Assembly: GCA_008508345.1 (NCBI GenBank)
Contig: QNGE01001234.1
Location: forward strand, 1 to 64,000
Reading direction: 5' to 3'
DNA: 64,000 bases
From: Paragonimus westermani
Taxonomy: Eukaryota; Platyhelminthes; Trematoda; Plagiorchiida; Troglotrematidae
Notes under the pieces: generated by a model
Seen by the model: the letters and a program-made list of their open reading frames with translations, nothing else
What the model was told of the DNA's origin: nothing
The model's database searches: none
Part shown: one piece after another, positions 23,927-35,045 of the stretch
Position numbering within the stretch: the stretch's first letter is position 1
How the letters are laid out: each line of letters opens with the position of its first letter
Program-made: the position numbers and the translations under genes

Positions 23927-24154
23927 TCAAATTTTCTGCAGGCAGTTCTGTGCAATTTGTGTCAAAACAGGACCACAAACGCGTACACTCATTTGCACGC
24001 CGGGCATGTTTCCACACACATCGAGCAGTAGTGTACTGTCATTCGCCCAGGAGGCCCTTCCCTCGTAGCGCGCACACACTGTTTCACTAGTTGCTTCTGG
24101 CCCCTCATCTTTCTGGCGCTGAAATCTATCCTTTAGTTCCAGAATGTTGCACAT
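23927..24154 (-). other. Protein-like minus-strand ORF, unrecognised
   Basis: A 75-codon frame with 'GRASWANDSTLLLDVCGNMP' and a following 'VRVCGPVLTQIAQNC'. It lies just upstream (in minus orientation) of the LINE endonuclease fragment at 23.5 kb, so it could be part of that element or of a neighbouring one. I cannot assign it. The overlapping plus frames at 23739-24090 are its likely shadows. Confidence 0.3.
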
Positions 24155-24783
24155 ACTACTCAGAACCGAAGCTGAATTTTACACAGTATTAACTATATGG
24201 AGTCGAACCGTACTGGGATGGTAATTGTTACTAACTAACAACTGTCGACCAGTCTCAAGAATTTTGTTGATGAAATTACGAGCGGTATCCATCGGGAGTA
24301 CAGGTGATAAACTTTGACGTCGGCTAGACCATTTTTGCGACTGTAATGTTGCGATAGATTACATAAGAAACATGTCATTTATTCAGTAGTTCAACTTTTT
24401 CCGATTCTGTAGTGAGATCACCTCAGTTGGATCACAGTTGAACTCATTCATGAGTTCATTCGCATGACGTGCAAACAGTGAGTAAGTGTACCATGGTCTG
24501 ACACTGTATCTAGTTACCAGACGACTAATGACCGAGTATTTCGTCACGTGCACAACTGAGGCCATCACACTAAAAATATCGACATCAAATGCCTGACGTT
24601 TTGAGGAGAAAAATGTATCCGGTTTTTTAACGCTCAAAAATAAAGGTCTGACGGGGAAGTCTACGGAAATGTGACAGCTGAAACCACTCGTGGGTGATTT
24701 TCAACTTACACAAAAACCAAAATCCCCTACTACTTTAGGATAACACTCTTCTAGTCCCGAAACATAAAAGAAACGTACTACTT

Positions 24784-24969
24784 TTAAATTGTATCGATCT
24801 TCAAGATTAGAACACCATCAAATGTAGACAGTTCTTTGTTATCAGGATGTACTGTAGTAACAAGTGGGATGTAGGTACGCTGATAAACTGTCTTCTTCAA
24901 ACTTTCTTTTGAAAAAGAACGTTCTGTCTCCAAGCATACGCTGTAGAATTCATTGTCAGTCACAGTCAC
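24784..24969 (-). mobile_element. Possible Penelope-like RT C-terminal fragment
   Basis: The 61-codon minus frame reads 'DNEFYSVCLETERSF', then 'LKKTVYQRTYIP'. This loosely fits the 'FLDVL...DG.L.TSVYRKPT' segment at the end of Penelope-like reverse transcriptases. Only a handful of positions agree, so this is a weak call. Confidence 0.22.
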
Positions 24970-27560
24970 TACTGGTAGTCCCAGTCTAGCTAACAGGTGA
25001 TTTTAGGGGCACAATAGTTACCTCACCGTAAAGATGAACCACCGGTCGCCCGGCACAAATACGTGTTACAGCGCGACCATTTTTCTCGTTCGGTAGTGCT
25101 GAATCGAGGTAGCTTACTACAATTCTGAAACAGAATGTCATAACGCACTCAATAAGTCGCATTGCAAAACGACTATCTTTAAACTTCAGTCGAACCTGTC
25201 ACATGGCACACAGTTTCTCATAGTCGCCTCAAATGGACCTGACACGGCGAACATGGGAACGTATCTTTTACAATCAATTTGGTCCGTATTTTTCAACAAT
25301 CATTTTCGTGGATACATGACAATTAGCTTTGGATAGGAGGATTCGGGTAAGAACAATCGATGATCGGCGTGGAATATACCCGGTAACGACCTCAAGTTCG
25401 TGAAACAGTACACTAAATTCGTGTATTTCTTCAGAAAGCCAGGCAACTATTGTACACCGCTGAAGTGACCCTCATCGTTCTCAGTAGCTCCGTTTAACCA
25501 GTTACAAAGTTTCCTTCCGAGCTCATTGACCGTCCCACCTATAACGGTCGTGACGAACGCTGAAGGAGACAGGGTTAATTTACTCGTCTCAAAACCTCAG
25601 GAAGAAAACTGTTAGGCTTGTGAATATGATAAGGACTCTGTCTCATGAAAATATGACTAGACAGATATTACCAGGACCGGATATCTTCTGACGTTCCATG
25701 CGCTAAAAACACTTCCGATTTTGCCTACTGCTGACGTCTGTAACCCTTTCTCTTAATTATTGGTGTCTTTTGAAGACGGAATTTATCTGATTCGTTGATT
25801 TATTATATCGGTTATAAATTTTGTTACAACGATATATTCGATTTCATCGTTTGTAATCGTTGAATACCTACACGTTACAGCCGATCAGAGTTGGCTTGGC
25901 TAAACTTTTCAAGGCCAACTACTTTCGTTCAACCTAGTGATCTTTCCGGCTGTCTAACAGGATGGTGTTTATGTGTGCCAAAATAAACCAAAAATAATCT
26001 TGGCGTGTGTCACTCTGAATAAAAAGACGATGCTCACGTTTTGACCTATCATAGCCATACCGAATAATTGGACCTAAATCCTCAGACACTTAACATCAAA
26101 AGAAATAACCAACGCAAGGGTGCTTACAAAGTTGACTGATCAATCCGATCTGCTACACTTTTTCACTAAGATTTTGGACAGCCATGAGCTTGGGAAAAAT
26201 ATGAGAAGACATTGTCACTGCAGTTGAGAACTCATTTAGGTCAGGTAATTTGGGACGTGTTACATTTTAAGAATTGAGACGTGTAGGCAATCTACTGAAT
26301 GGCTGGGGAAACTGTAAGATTGCCCACTGCTTACTAAACGTTACTTTAGACAGAAAAGAGTGTGTATCAAATGAAGAGATCTCACTATCAGATTTTTCTC
26401 ATTACAGCAGACCGTCGAACGAGTGTGATGCAGTCAACGTAGAGATCAGTCTAGCTGTTCCTGCACGCAAGACCAAAACTTCCTCCCAAACCCTCTCTGG
26501 TTGAAAAAGACACATGGATCAGTTGTCCAGTTTTTCCTCAACTTCCAGTAGGACTGGCATGATTAGTTCATCAGATGTACAAAGGATCACCCATCCCATG
26601 CACGGTACCACTCAGAAATGTCCACGTAACATATTCGGCATGGTTAGGGTATAAGTAGGATTTAGTTTGCATGGATTTGTACAAAGAACAGAACGACAAA
26701 ACCCAATCAGTTTTCGTTACGGTTAGCAGGTACCAAACAGAGTAGAGAAGCAGATGGAGAAAATTGATTGATCCGTAATGAAAGTCTGAATCTTCGTGAA
26801 AAATAGGCTTTGTGTAAGTGTAGCACATAGTCGACCCACCTAAACCACTATCAGAGATGACCAACAATTTCTGACGTTAGCAGCCCTCTGTTTTCAGTCA
26901 TGCTGTGGTCAAACTGATTGACCTCTCGGCGTCATTGGAACTATTTAAGTGATACCTACATGGTGTTGGACTTCATTCCAAACGAATCGCACACGCCCCA
27001 AGTTTAACAAATAGGTGAAGAATGGGTTGAGCATCAAAGTTATGAACGTAACTCGGAGTGTATTGATCTGGATAGACACACTGAGATACACTTCGCATCG
27101 TCGTGGTAGAAGGTTGTCTGTGCAGGACACTCGGTCTGACAATTACAATACAATTCACTTACGGATATACTCGCCGGGAATTACAGTCTTGCTGTTGTGG
27201 TCATAACCTATTTCAGATATCCACCATGGTCTGATTGACCTCTCAGACCAATATTATCGGTGACCACTGGCGCACCTTCCGTGCTTTCTCTCTTTTATAC
27301 ATGAATTTTGGATGTACATTTGACTGTACGTGTGGACAAATGCCTTGCACATACTTTTATTAATGTAGATTCTCACTGGTGCAATATGGGCTGTAGTGTG
27401 GCCCCATAGAGAGCCTTCTGGTAGCTGGTGAACCTTGAGGAGGGCAGAACGCCATCCCACTTTTACTGGGATCATGAAGATTCTTTTTGTCGTTCTGACA
27501 CGAAGTCGGGTTGATTTATAAATTGATCGCATACCTGATCAGAGCTGTCTCATTTTTGCA

Positions 27561-27715
27561 GACATTCCAGTCGACCCCTTCGAAGAGGAGCACTAGACTC
27601 GAGTTTTGTTCCTGTCACACTTCGTCCGTAGCGCATATCCTTGCCACGACCGGGACAAGAACTCAGACCACGCTTTCGTGAGACAACCGCGTTGACCACT
27701 GCACCATTCAGCCCA
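27561..27715 (-). repeat. tRNA-derived SINE, best-preserved copy
   Basis: Read on the minus strand, the tRNA-like head has A-box-like 'TGGTGCAGTGGTCAACG' (plus strand 27690-27706) and B-box-like 'GAGTTCTTGTCCC' (27652-27664), spaced as in a Pol III internal promoter. The body carries, on the plus strand, 'cgaccccttcgaagaggagc', then 'actagactcgag' and 'ttgttcctgtcacactt'. The same body block recurs at about 5.8, 9.9, 27.95, 32.5, 34.95 and 44.55 kb, all in this orientation. Confidence 0.65.
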
Positions 27716-27929
27716 CATTAGGCACGACTGAATTATCAAATCTGAACGCTAAACCACTTTCGCTTGTAAGCAATGATCAGGTTACACGGTCGTCTCCAGA
27801 TAAGATACGGTAACTGTCCAAGTTGAAATCCCGTAAATCACTAACTTATTGAGTGGTATCTTGATTACTGTTGAGTAAGAGGGGATTTTAGTTTGTGTAT
27901 AAATTGAACATAATCTACGACTGACCACA

Positions 27930-28030
27930 GCTGTCGCATTTCCATGGACTTTTTAGGCAGCTCCACGGGAAAAGAAGCGCTAAACTCGAGCTTCGCTCCT
28001 GTTAAAACTCGTCAGTATTGAGAAACGACA
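27930..28030 (-). repeat. SINE body fragment
   Basis: The plus strand shows 'gggaaaagaagcgctaaact', then 'cgagcttcgctcctgtta' and 'aaactcgtcag', matching the SINE body at 27561-27715. The tRNA head is truncated. It lies only about 215 bases from that copy. Confidence 0.5.
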
Positions 28031-29026
28031 TGGTCCAACGGCACAAAATTATTTCCAGAGTAAAAAAAAACAGATTACACTGACAGATGACGCTCGGTGA
28101 GAGTGTGAATAGTAGGCTGACGAGGACACAATTAATGATATTCACGGCGAGTTAAACGTAACACTCATATTGTGCAACGTAATTTACTCTCTGATAGGAG
28201 AGTTGACAACATGCCTACATTTAAGTTTCAAGTCGCTGAAGGTATTTAGCCCTGAGCGAATTCAAAATGGTAAATCAAGTAGGTTGTTGGAAACTGCCAA
28301 CTTCAGACTGCCATGCTGTACACATTCTCTGCCGTTTGGAAACGCATTAAGAGGAAGAATTCTTAATCAGAATTCACTTTTTACTGACTACAAGTTTATA
28401 TGTCTATTCATGAATGATCTGTAGGGTTTTACTACAGTATGAGTATCACTCATAGTTGTTAGGCTTCACATTCTGACGAACTGATTGGGTTGCTCATCAC
28501 AATATGAAGAGCTGTTAGTGCAAACATGACTGGATTACATACATTCGGAGCTGTCTGGTAAAATTTCACGAGGAACAAATACTATAGTACTGATGATAGT
28601 GCCTCCTCAACTTGGTTGAACAGCATGCAATCACGTGGTAGGATATCACAGTAATTCGGATTATGCTGTTGATTACTCAGTTCTACGTGTAGTCGCGCAA
28701 TAAGTGGTCACTGAATCAAACTGATTAAAAAATCTGGCAGGGTTAGAAGATTTTTGGTTTGCTATTTAAACTGTGTTAAATATGTGCAATATTACTCAAA
28801 TAATGCTCTGTTCAATTCAAAAACCGTACAGCTTTTTTCTTCGCAAATTCCCTCGGATTGACAGTAATCAGACTATGTGTCACTAATTCTGCTGGAAACG
28901 AGAACCTTGTTGCATTTGTAAATGTCTCTGTACGCACTGCAGAATGTTCACAGTTTGAGGGATTGACACAACAGAGTGGATTTTTCCTACCGTAAAGTAA
29001 AGAACACTTTGGTCAAAAAGTATAGT

Positions 29027-29155
29027 ATGATTTGTTCATACGAGCTGAGAGACATTTTTCAAACCGTGTTCCCGCAACGCATTCAAATCGAAAACGACTG
29101 GTCAGCAGCTGACGCGATTAGCTACTGTGTGAACCTCTGGGAGACGAAGAACTAA
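29027..29155 (+). CDS. Short ORF of 42 codons, unrecognised
   Basis: ATG 29027, TAA 29153-29155. The product contains 'ELRDIFQTVFPQRIQIENDW' and ends 'SAADAISYCVNLWETKN'. Charged and aromatic residues are spaced like an amphipathic helical domain. I cannot name a family. It lies about 390 bases upstream of the first recognised FAS1 exon but has no donor site joining it in frame, so it is not obviously part of that gene. It may be a micro-ORF or transposon debris. Confidence 0.25.
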   Translation: MICSYELRDIFQTVFPQRIQIENDWSAADAISYCVNLWETKN

Positions 29156-29546
29156 TTTAACGCCTGTACCTCCCTATTCCGTGTTTCGTGGTTTATGACC
29201 CACAGCATGCTGATTCGTTGCAGATTTGCCGTCACTGTAAAAATGGCTCACTGAACACACCAGAAATCCTCGCTACCACCATTTTCGATTAGTAAACAGA
29301 TTGTTCTATCACATCTCTGCACATAGCCGGTCCCTCCTTCTACTAACTCCTGTCCAAAACGAAAGTTGTGATTAAATGCAGGTTAGTTAAATCACAACAG
29401 ATCAGTTCATCTGTAACTTGCCAAAGTTTAACAGGAATATAAGAACCTGCTAGTTGTATTTGTTGTTTGTCTGTAATGTATGTATACAAAATTCACAAGT
29501 CTGATCACATCATTGAAAAATATCAGCACTCTGTAACTTCTTCCAG

Positions 29547-29736
29547 TTCGCAGACATGATTGACAGTGCGATGATGCGAGACGTATTTGTTACCGCGGAC
29601 TGTTCAGGAGCAGTGCAATGTCTGACTGTGTTTGTCCCGGACAATGCTGCGGTGGATGCAATGGCCCAAACACTGGACTGGCAAAATCTGGTTCCGGCCA
29701 AACGAACAATGGTCATTTATGGTCATATTTTAAAAG
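29547..29736 (+). CDS. FAS1-domain protein, exon a (start of first recognised FAS1 domain)
   Basis: First recognisable exon of a large plus-strand gene for a fasciclin-domain protein. FAS1 domains (as in fasciclin, midline fasciclin, TGFBI and periostin) mediate adhesion outside the cell. The acceptor is 'cttcttccag', starting in phase 0. The protein begins 'FADMIDSAMM' and carries the H1 motif 'CLTVFVPDNAAVDAMA' (family consensus TVFAPTxxAF), then 'VIYGHILK', which stands for the YHVL segment. The exon ends in phase 1 before gtaact, and the next exon completes an Asp codon. Exons upstream of this, including the signal peptide, were not found within 1-29.5 kb. Placed exons total 1,425 bases (475 codons, counting the tentative one at 57914), scattered over 34 kb, with N-glycosylation sequons NST, NKT, NET and NDS consistent with a secreted or surface protein. 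FAS1 identity is by motif, and exon borders are inferred by eye. Confidence 0.75.
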
Positions 29737-32240
29737 GTAACTCAATTACGTTCCAGGTGTGAAACAGCCAGGAAAAGTGTCTCGCACACTTCCAAGCAAT
29801 AACAATTTTGTGATCTGCCAACTGAGTCCAACTTCCTGATGTGGGTTGTGTAGAGGAGACTAAGTTAGAAAGAGTCAGTTAACCAACACCTAGCTTGTAG
29901 TCACTGAGGAGGTCGACTTCCAGTGGCTCATTGATTTACAAACGTAGGGAACCCGGTATCTCAACTGGAAACTGCGTGCATGTTATTTTCCGGATTTTTC
30001 ACATTACCGTCCACTCTACTAAGATGGGTAGTCTAGTTGCCAGGTTATGTGCCCTTTCGAGTTAATTGTTCTCTCGATCCTCTTTTTTGCAAAAAAGAAT
30101 AACTCCTTGCTCTTTACCAGGTAACTCCTTCCAGTTTGCTTGTTTCAAGTTGTTATTAGACATGAAGTCAGTAAACCTCTGATGTAGTCTGGTCATGACA
30201 GTCTTGCTGACAAAGGGTATCTAAAAAACTATAAGATTTTACAAGGTTGCCAAACCCATTCGATAACGACAATGAGGCATTGGTCTATCGAAGTTAAGTA
30301 GACGTGATGGTCCACTGGCGATTACCTATGGGCTGGTCTATCTGAGGAGGTAAGCGTCCCACAAATTAAACTTCTACAAAAAGCGTGGAACTTGAAGACG
30401 GGTAAATTAGGGTGAATATACCTTAGGGCTGCCTTGAGACGAACTTGTACTAAAGGTTGGACGAATCTGAGATCAAAGTATGTAGACAGCATAGACGGTA
30501 GTAAGAAATTCACAAGAATAACCTATTCAAGTTTTGCTCAGGGATTGTGTTAGAGCACAAGATGTGACGTCTCTTTCACAGTAAAACCCAATAATTGAAC
30601 AATAGTAAACGCAGTGGGAACAAACGTGATTGAAAAAAACAAACTTTCAGGTCTATGCATACCCCATGAAACTGGAATCACTAGTCCTCAAAATAACGCA
30701 TTTATTGATCGATTGTCCTAACCAGTCCAGTCAAAACACTACAGAAGTAGAGAACGAGCGCTACACTTTTGTTCGATAACACGCCAACAGGTGCAGTCAT
30801 AGTTGCATGAGTCGCTAGTTAAGACCCACATAACTGAGCACTCTGTAGTTTTTTACGCCTCAGGTTTGATTTCCACTCGTTCAATCATCGAAGAAAAATC
30901 CAATTTGGTAAAAGGCTGATGAATACGTATTGTGCTGCTATCGATCCGAATGTCCTTTAAACAAAGGGGCAACTGGTGATGACAGATTACCGCAGCAGTG
31001 CCGTAAGTGGAAACATTCGAAGTTAACCTAAGCTCACATGATTGGTCGAATCATATCAACACCCAGAAGCGCTAACATCTGATTTAAGGTTCACTGATAT
31101 TAGGGAAACTACTTTCGTTTGGCATTCTCCATGCACAGGCGATTCAAGGGTCCTCTGATATTTTTAGGCATTGAGAGAAAAGCATCACAGTGACTGACCG
31201 ACCCAAAAATGGAAGACTAAAAAGGTCTGATGGTGGAGATATCTGTTGGAGACTTTTTGCGCTGCCCGAATCCTGTCTTCGGAAGTCAGTGTAGATGACG
31301 AATCCCTGGTATTGAGCACTCTTAATTACGGTGTTACATCTCTCTGCTCTGTTTACACGCGAAGGCAACTGGTTTTGATGAAAAGTATCTTTGTAATCTT
31401 GGTAGTTGTGGATAAACTGGAATCACCCACACCGGATATTTGAAAGTACACATCTGCCTGAATGACTTTCGCAAAACAACCTCCTCGATCAAGAACTATC
31501 TACAGGGCCTTAGTCACCGAGAATGGAAGTTGATGTATCTCGGGTATTCGTGATTTCAGCGAATAAAATGTATGGGGCCGGGGTTTCAGTGGAGAGTTTC
31601 GCCACTGTAATGGGCGTCATCTAGGTTGAATAACAACACCAGCTGACTTACTGCAAACTTCCGCCTCCGTAGGATGACACAATTCACTGTCCACCACTGG
31701 ATAAAGGGTATGAGATGAAGGATGCTTATGGAGAGTGGTGAGCTTAGCAACACGACGTAACGCTAGCCCGACCTCTGTTTGTGAACATCACTCAAGCCTA
31801 TTTATGCAGACGAATGTTTGACGAATTCTGAGCTGTTCAACTAGGTGGTAGCATATCCCTAGAGGAAATGATCGTCATTACTAACTCCTACCTCAGTCGA
31901 CGTCCCATAAAATTTCATCCCAAACAACGACAGTGTCAGTAAAGACAGAACAATATTGCCTCTGCAAGCCGAAACGACCGTTAGTTATGCATTACATAAC
32001 ATTTAAATCGGCTCAGAGGCTGAAGATTATCAACCGTTGGCGGTTGATGATGATGCCAGATCTGTCATTAAGTTCACACTATCTGACTTCACCTCATTAT
32101 GTCTAAATTTATTTCCAACCAAAAGCTGCTTTTATTCAAGTTAACGTTCCGGAATGGTGCACTCACGCTATGGTAGATCATTTGGGCACTACCAGTGTTA
32201 GGTTACCGAAATCTGGATATGTGAAATAACGAAACCTTGT

Positions 32241-32264
32241 GATAGATAGATAGATAGATAGACA
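32241..32264. repeat. (GATA)n microsatellite
   Basis: Five perfect GATA units followed by GACA. Confidence 0.95.
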
Positions 32265-32499
32265 GGCAGCGTTACTACGGAACTACTTCTGGCACCAGTT
32301 CCCAAAGTGAACATATGTGAGAAGGACAGTCCCTATCGAGATTTCTGCTCAGAGTATACACTTAACTGAAAACACGACTTATAACAGGAGACTGATCTGA
32401 ACTTGTGGCATCGCTACAACGTCTGAGAAAACTTAAAGTTACTTCTAAATTGAGCTTCACCTGCAACTGATCAGATTCTTTACATTCAACTAAGCCTAT

Positions 32500-32650
32500 C
32501 GGCTATCCCGCTTTGAACGGAGGCATTAGACTCGAGTTTTGCTCTTATGGGAGCTTAAAAGTAGTGCATATCACTGTCCAGATCAGAGTGTGAACTCTAA
32601 CCCTAGTGTTTGTGACATTAGCCTGCTGATCACAGCACCAGCAACCTCAC
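32500..32650 (-). repeat. tRNA-derived SINE copy
   Basis: The plus-strand body reads 'ttgaacggaggcattagact', then 'cgagttttgctcttatggga'. On the minus strand an A-box-like 'GGTGCTGTGATCAGCAGG' and a B-box-like 'GGTTAGAGTTCAC' follow. Antisense to the FAS1 gene, inside its intron. Confidence 0.55.
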
Positions 32651-32823
32651 AATAAACATGACTGATACTGGTGGTTTCCAACGTATGCTTATCAAGTTTG
32701 GGAACGATTCATTTATGTAAATCTATTGAAATGGACGTAATGCATAATTACTTACGCCATTTGATTATTTGTTTAAATGTGGTCACACTTTTAATGGGGC
32801 TCACCTGATACACGCAAAATTAG

Positions 32824-32954
32824 ATTCAAAACGGTTAACCGCCGCTGAATGGGTTCAGTCTGGCATTTCGTTGAACCTGATTGACAACGGTTTCGGATCT
32901 GGTCGTCAGAACACCCTCGCATATTTGAACACCCGTTACGCCTTCCAGACTAAG
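32824..32954 (+). CDS. FAS1-domain protein, exon b (middle of first domain)
   Basis: Starts after 'caaaattag' in phase 1, so the split codon g|at becomes Asp, and ends in phase 0 before gttagt. It encodes 'DSKRLTAAEWVQSGISLNLI', then a glycine-rich turn 'DNGFGSGRQNTLAYL' and 'NTRYAFQTK'. This fits the central beta-strand region of a FAS1 domain (usually G..L.TL.G..L.V), though it is divergent. The polypyrimidine tract is weak. The call rests on the matching phases with exons a and c and on an open frame ending exactly at a good donor. Confidence 0.65.
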
Positions 32955-34144
32955 GTTAGTTGTTTTGTGTAATTCGTGCTGACCACCTGTAATCTGACAA
33001 CAACCGGTCTACCAGTCCACGCAGATTATTTATTACGTTGACCTATATGTCCTGCTAGGCTCTCATTTTCAGATCTTATGCTTTTCATAAAATGCCCGGA
33101 TTCGAACATCACTACAAGGTGGTGTCTTACAAGTGACCACACCTATTTTGAGGAAGTCTATTTCTATCATAACGTTTGTTTTCAAAGTTGCACTGTTCGA
33201 CTCACATTTTTCAATTTTAGATCATGTACCTTTGAACTTACATATTGCAGTTTGCTCTGAAGCTATAAATCGTGTCGAATGTCACAACCGGTACTTTCCA
33301 TCCAGTCGTTTGTAAACAACTCCACAAAGAGCGTGGTCGATATACAAACCATCGCTGCGTTTTACAGCAGACAAATTATGGTAATAGGTAACCGAGGTTT
33401 GGAAGGTTTACTTTCAACATTTAAGTGATCATGATTCTAGAACTGTAGAGCACAATGAGGTTTTCTCCAACGTTACAACTAGTCAACTCTGTATTGATCT
33501 CACACGGTCAAGTTTGTAGTCTCCGTGAATTTGTCGGTGAAGAAGGTTGGTTATCCACCGACGCTCATCAATGGTAGCAAAACAGTGTAGCACTAAACAT
33601 CCCACTATGGTTCGTGAAACCTTCAATCGTTTATCAACCAAGTATGATAATTTACCCGCTAGAGTATACCTACAGTGCACTAGTTCAGTAGCACAATCAC
33701 AGTGTGTCTGTCGCCCACTCCTGACAAATGACTCAGTCAACTCACCAGGTGCAATAAACAGTAAACGTCGAAATATGTTCGTTTTGATTAAACAGCTGTG
33801 ATTAAACTTTTATCATTTCTTGGAAAGACTAAAAGGCAGCACACCTATCTATCACGTGATTAACTTTTGGTAGCTGAATCCGTCATCTCCACCTGCCGTC
33901 TTACGGTGCATGATTGTGTTGTAAATTCTGAATCACTGTCTGAGTACAGTGTCTCTGATGTCACGTTCAAGGTGGGGTGCCACGATGCCTTATAGCGCCA
34001 ATCAGAAGTGGCAATCGCACATGAAAGCTGTTCCGTGACTGGAGATCCCTCGAACGGAAGAAAGACAATGAACTTATGATGACTACAAAGGATGACAACA
34101 CATCTGGTTTATCAGTTGACCCTTGTCAATTAACATTAATCGTA

Positions 34145-34164
34145 ACACACTCATGTGAGTGTGT
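34145..34164. repeat. Perfect inverted repeat (9-bp arms, 2-base centre)
   Basis: Reads 'acacactcatgtgagtgtgt': arms acacactca and tgagtgtgt. No associated gene or terminator context. Confidence 0.8.
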
Positions 34165-34904
34165 ACTCACTGGTTAAGTAGTAATGTACAACTGGATCAG
34201 CGTGCTGATCTTACGAAAGGAATATCCAAGTACCTATAAACTTGAACAATAGCCTGACCATATACAACGAGCAGTATCATTTCAGCATAACTGAAAGTGT
34301 TTGGAACGTAAAATAACGGACTGCCTCAACGTTGGCGACATAGAATAGTTTGTGGGATAGTTTGGGATAAAATATAGTGAACAGTTAAGTAAGCCTACCA
34401 AAGTGCAGCGTCATAGTTCGGAACATCAACTACAAGGACAATGCATTGCTAACAAAAATGTGTGTGGTTTCTAAAACGTTCGGTGTATGCTGGCTAGATT
34501 TGCCAGTTAATTTGGAGACGGTTGGGTTGTTTCTCACAAAACTGTCTGGTTGTGGGGACTAATGTCTAAACTAGTGAGTCCTTTGTATCACCCCTCATAA
34601 CCATGTATAACGTGGATGTATATAATTCAAAAGATGGCCAATCAAGTTGCTGCTTTTCAGTACCTAGGCTAACAAATTCCTGCAAGGCATCCGAACTAGA
34701 CAAGCTCATTTAGTCGGCATACAACAGCCAATCACACATGCCAAGGTATGAATATCAAACTTAGTAGTGATTTGCAGCCAGAGAGCTAATCAACCAAATT
34801 CCAGTTGAAACCAGCACTGTACAGTACATGAAGATAGCCTAAGCAAACACACGCATTTGGATTGTCCGTGAGTAGTAGAGGATTGCATTTCATACAAATT
34901 GAGC

Positions 34905-35045
34905 AGCTCTCACATCAAATCGTAGCAGTGGATTCGTGTTCCGCTCTTGTTAGAGCTTGTCACCAGTGCCTAAAGTTTCAACGGCTTGGCCTAGAACTCC
35001 TGTCAAACTTCCACTAGACAACCGTTCGGGCCACTGCGTCACTGA
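34905..35045 (-). repeat. tRNA-derived SINE copy
   Basis: The plus-strand body reads 'ttccgctcttgttagagctt', then 'gtcaccagtgcc'. On the minus strand an A-box-like 'TGACGCAGTGGCCCGAACGG' and a B-box-like 'GACAGGAGTTCTAGGCC' follow. Antisense in a FAS1-gene intron. Confidence 0.55.

Larger units (their letters stand above)
29737..32823 (+). other. Intron of the FAS1 gene
   Basis: Runs from gtaact to 'caaaattag'. It holds a SINE copy (about 32.5 kb) and a (GATA)5 microsatellite (32241-32264). The overlapping frames near 31.1-31.4 kb on both strands are unrecognised. Confidence 0.55.

Noticed and set aside
23739..24090. Two overlapping plus-strand ORFs of 109 and 84 codons
   Set aside because: Probably shadows of the protein-like minus-strand frame at 23927-24154; no domain seen.
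33078..33315. Plus-strand frames right after exon b that could extend the FAS1 protein
   Set aside because: They do not match the phase 0 exit of exon b and carry no FAS1 motif; exon c fits exactly instead.
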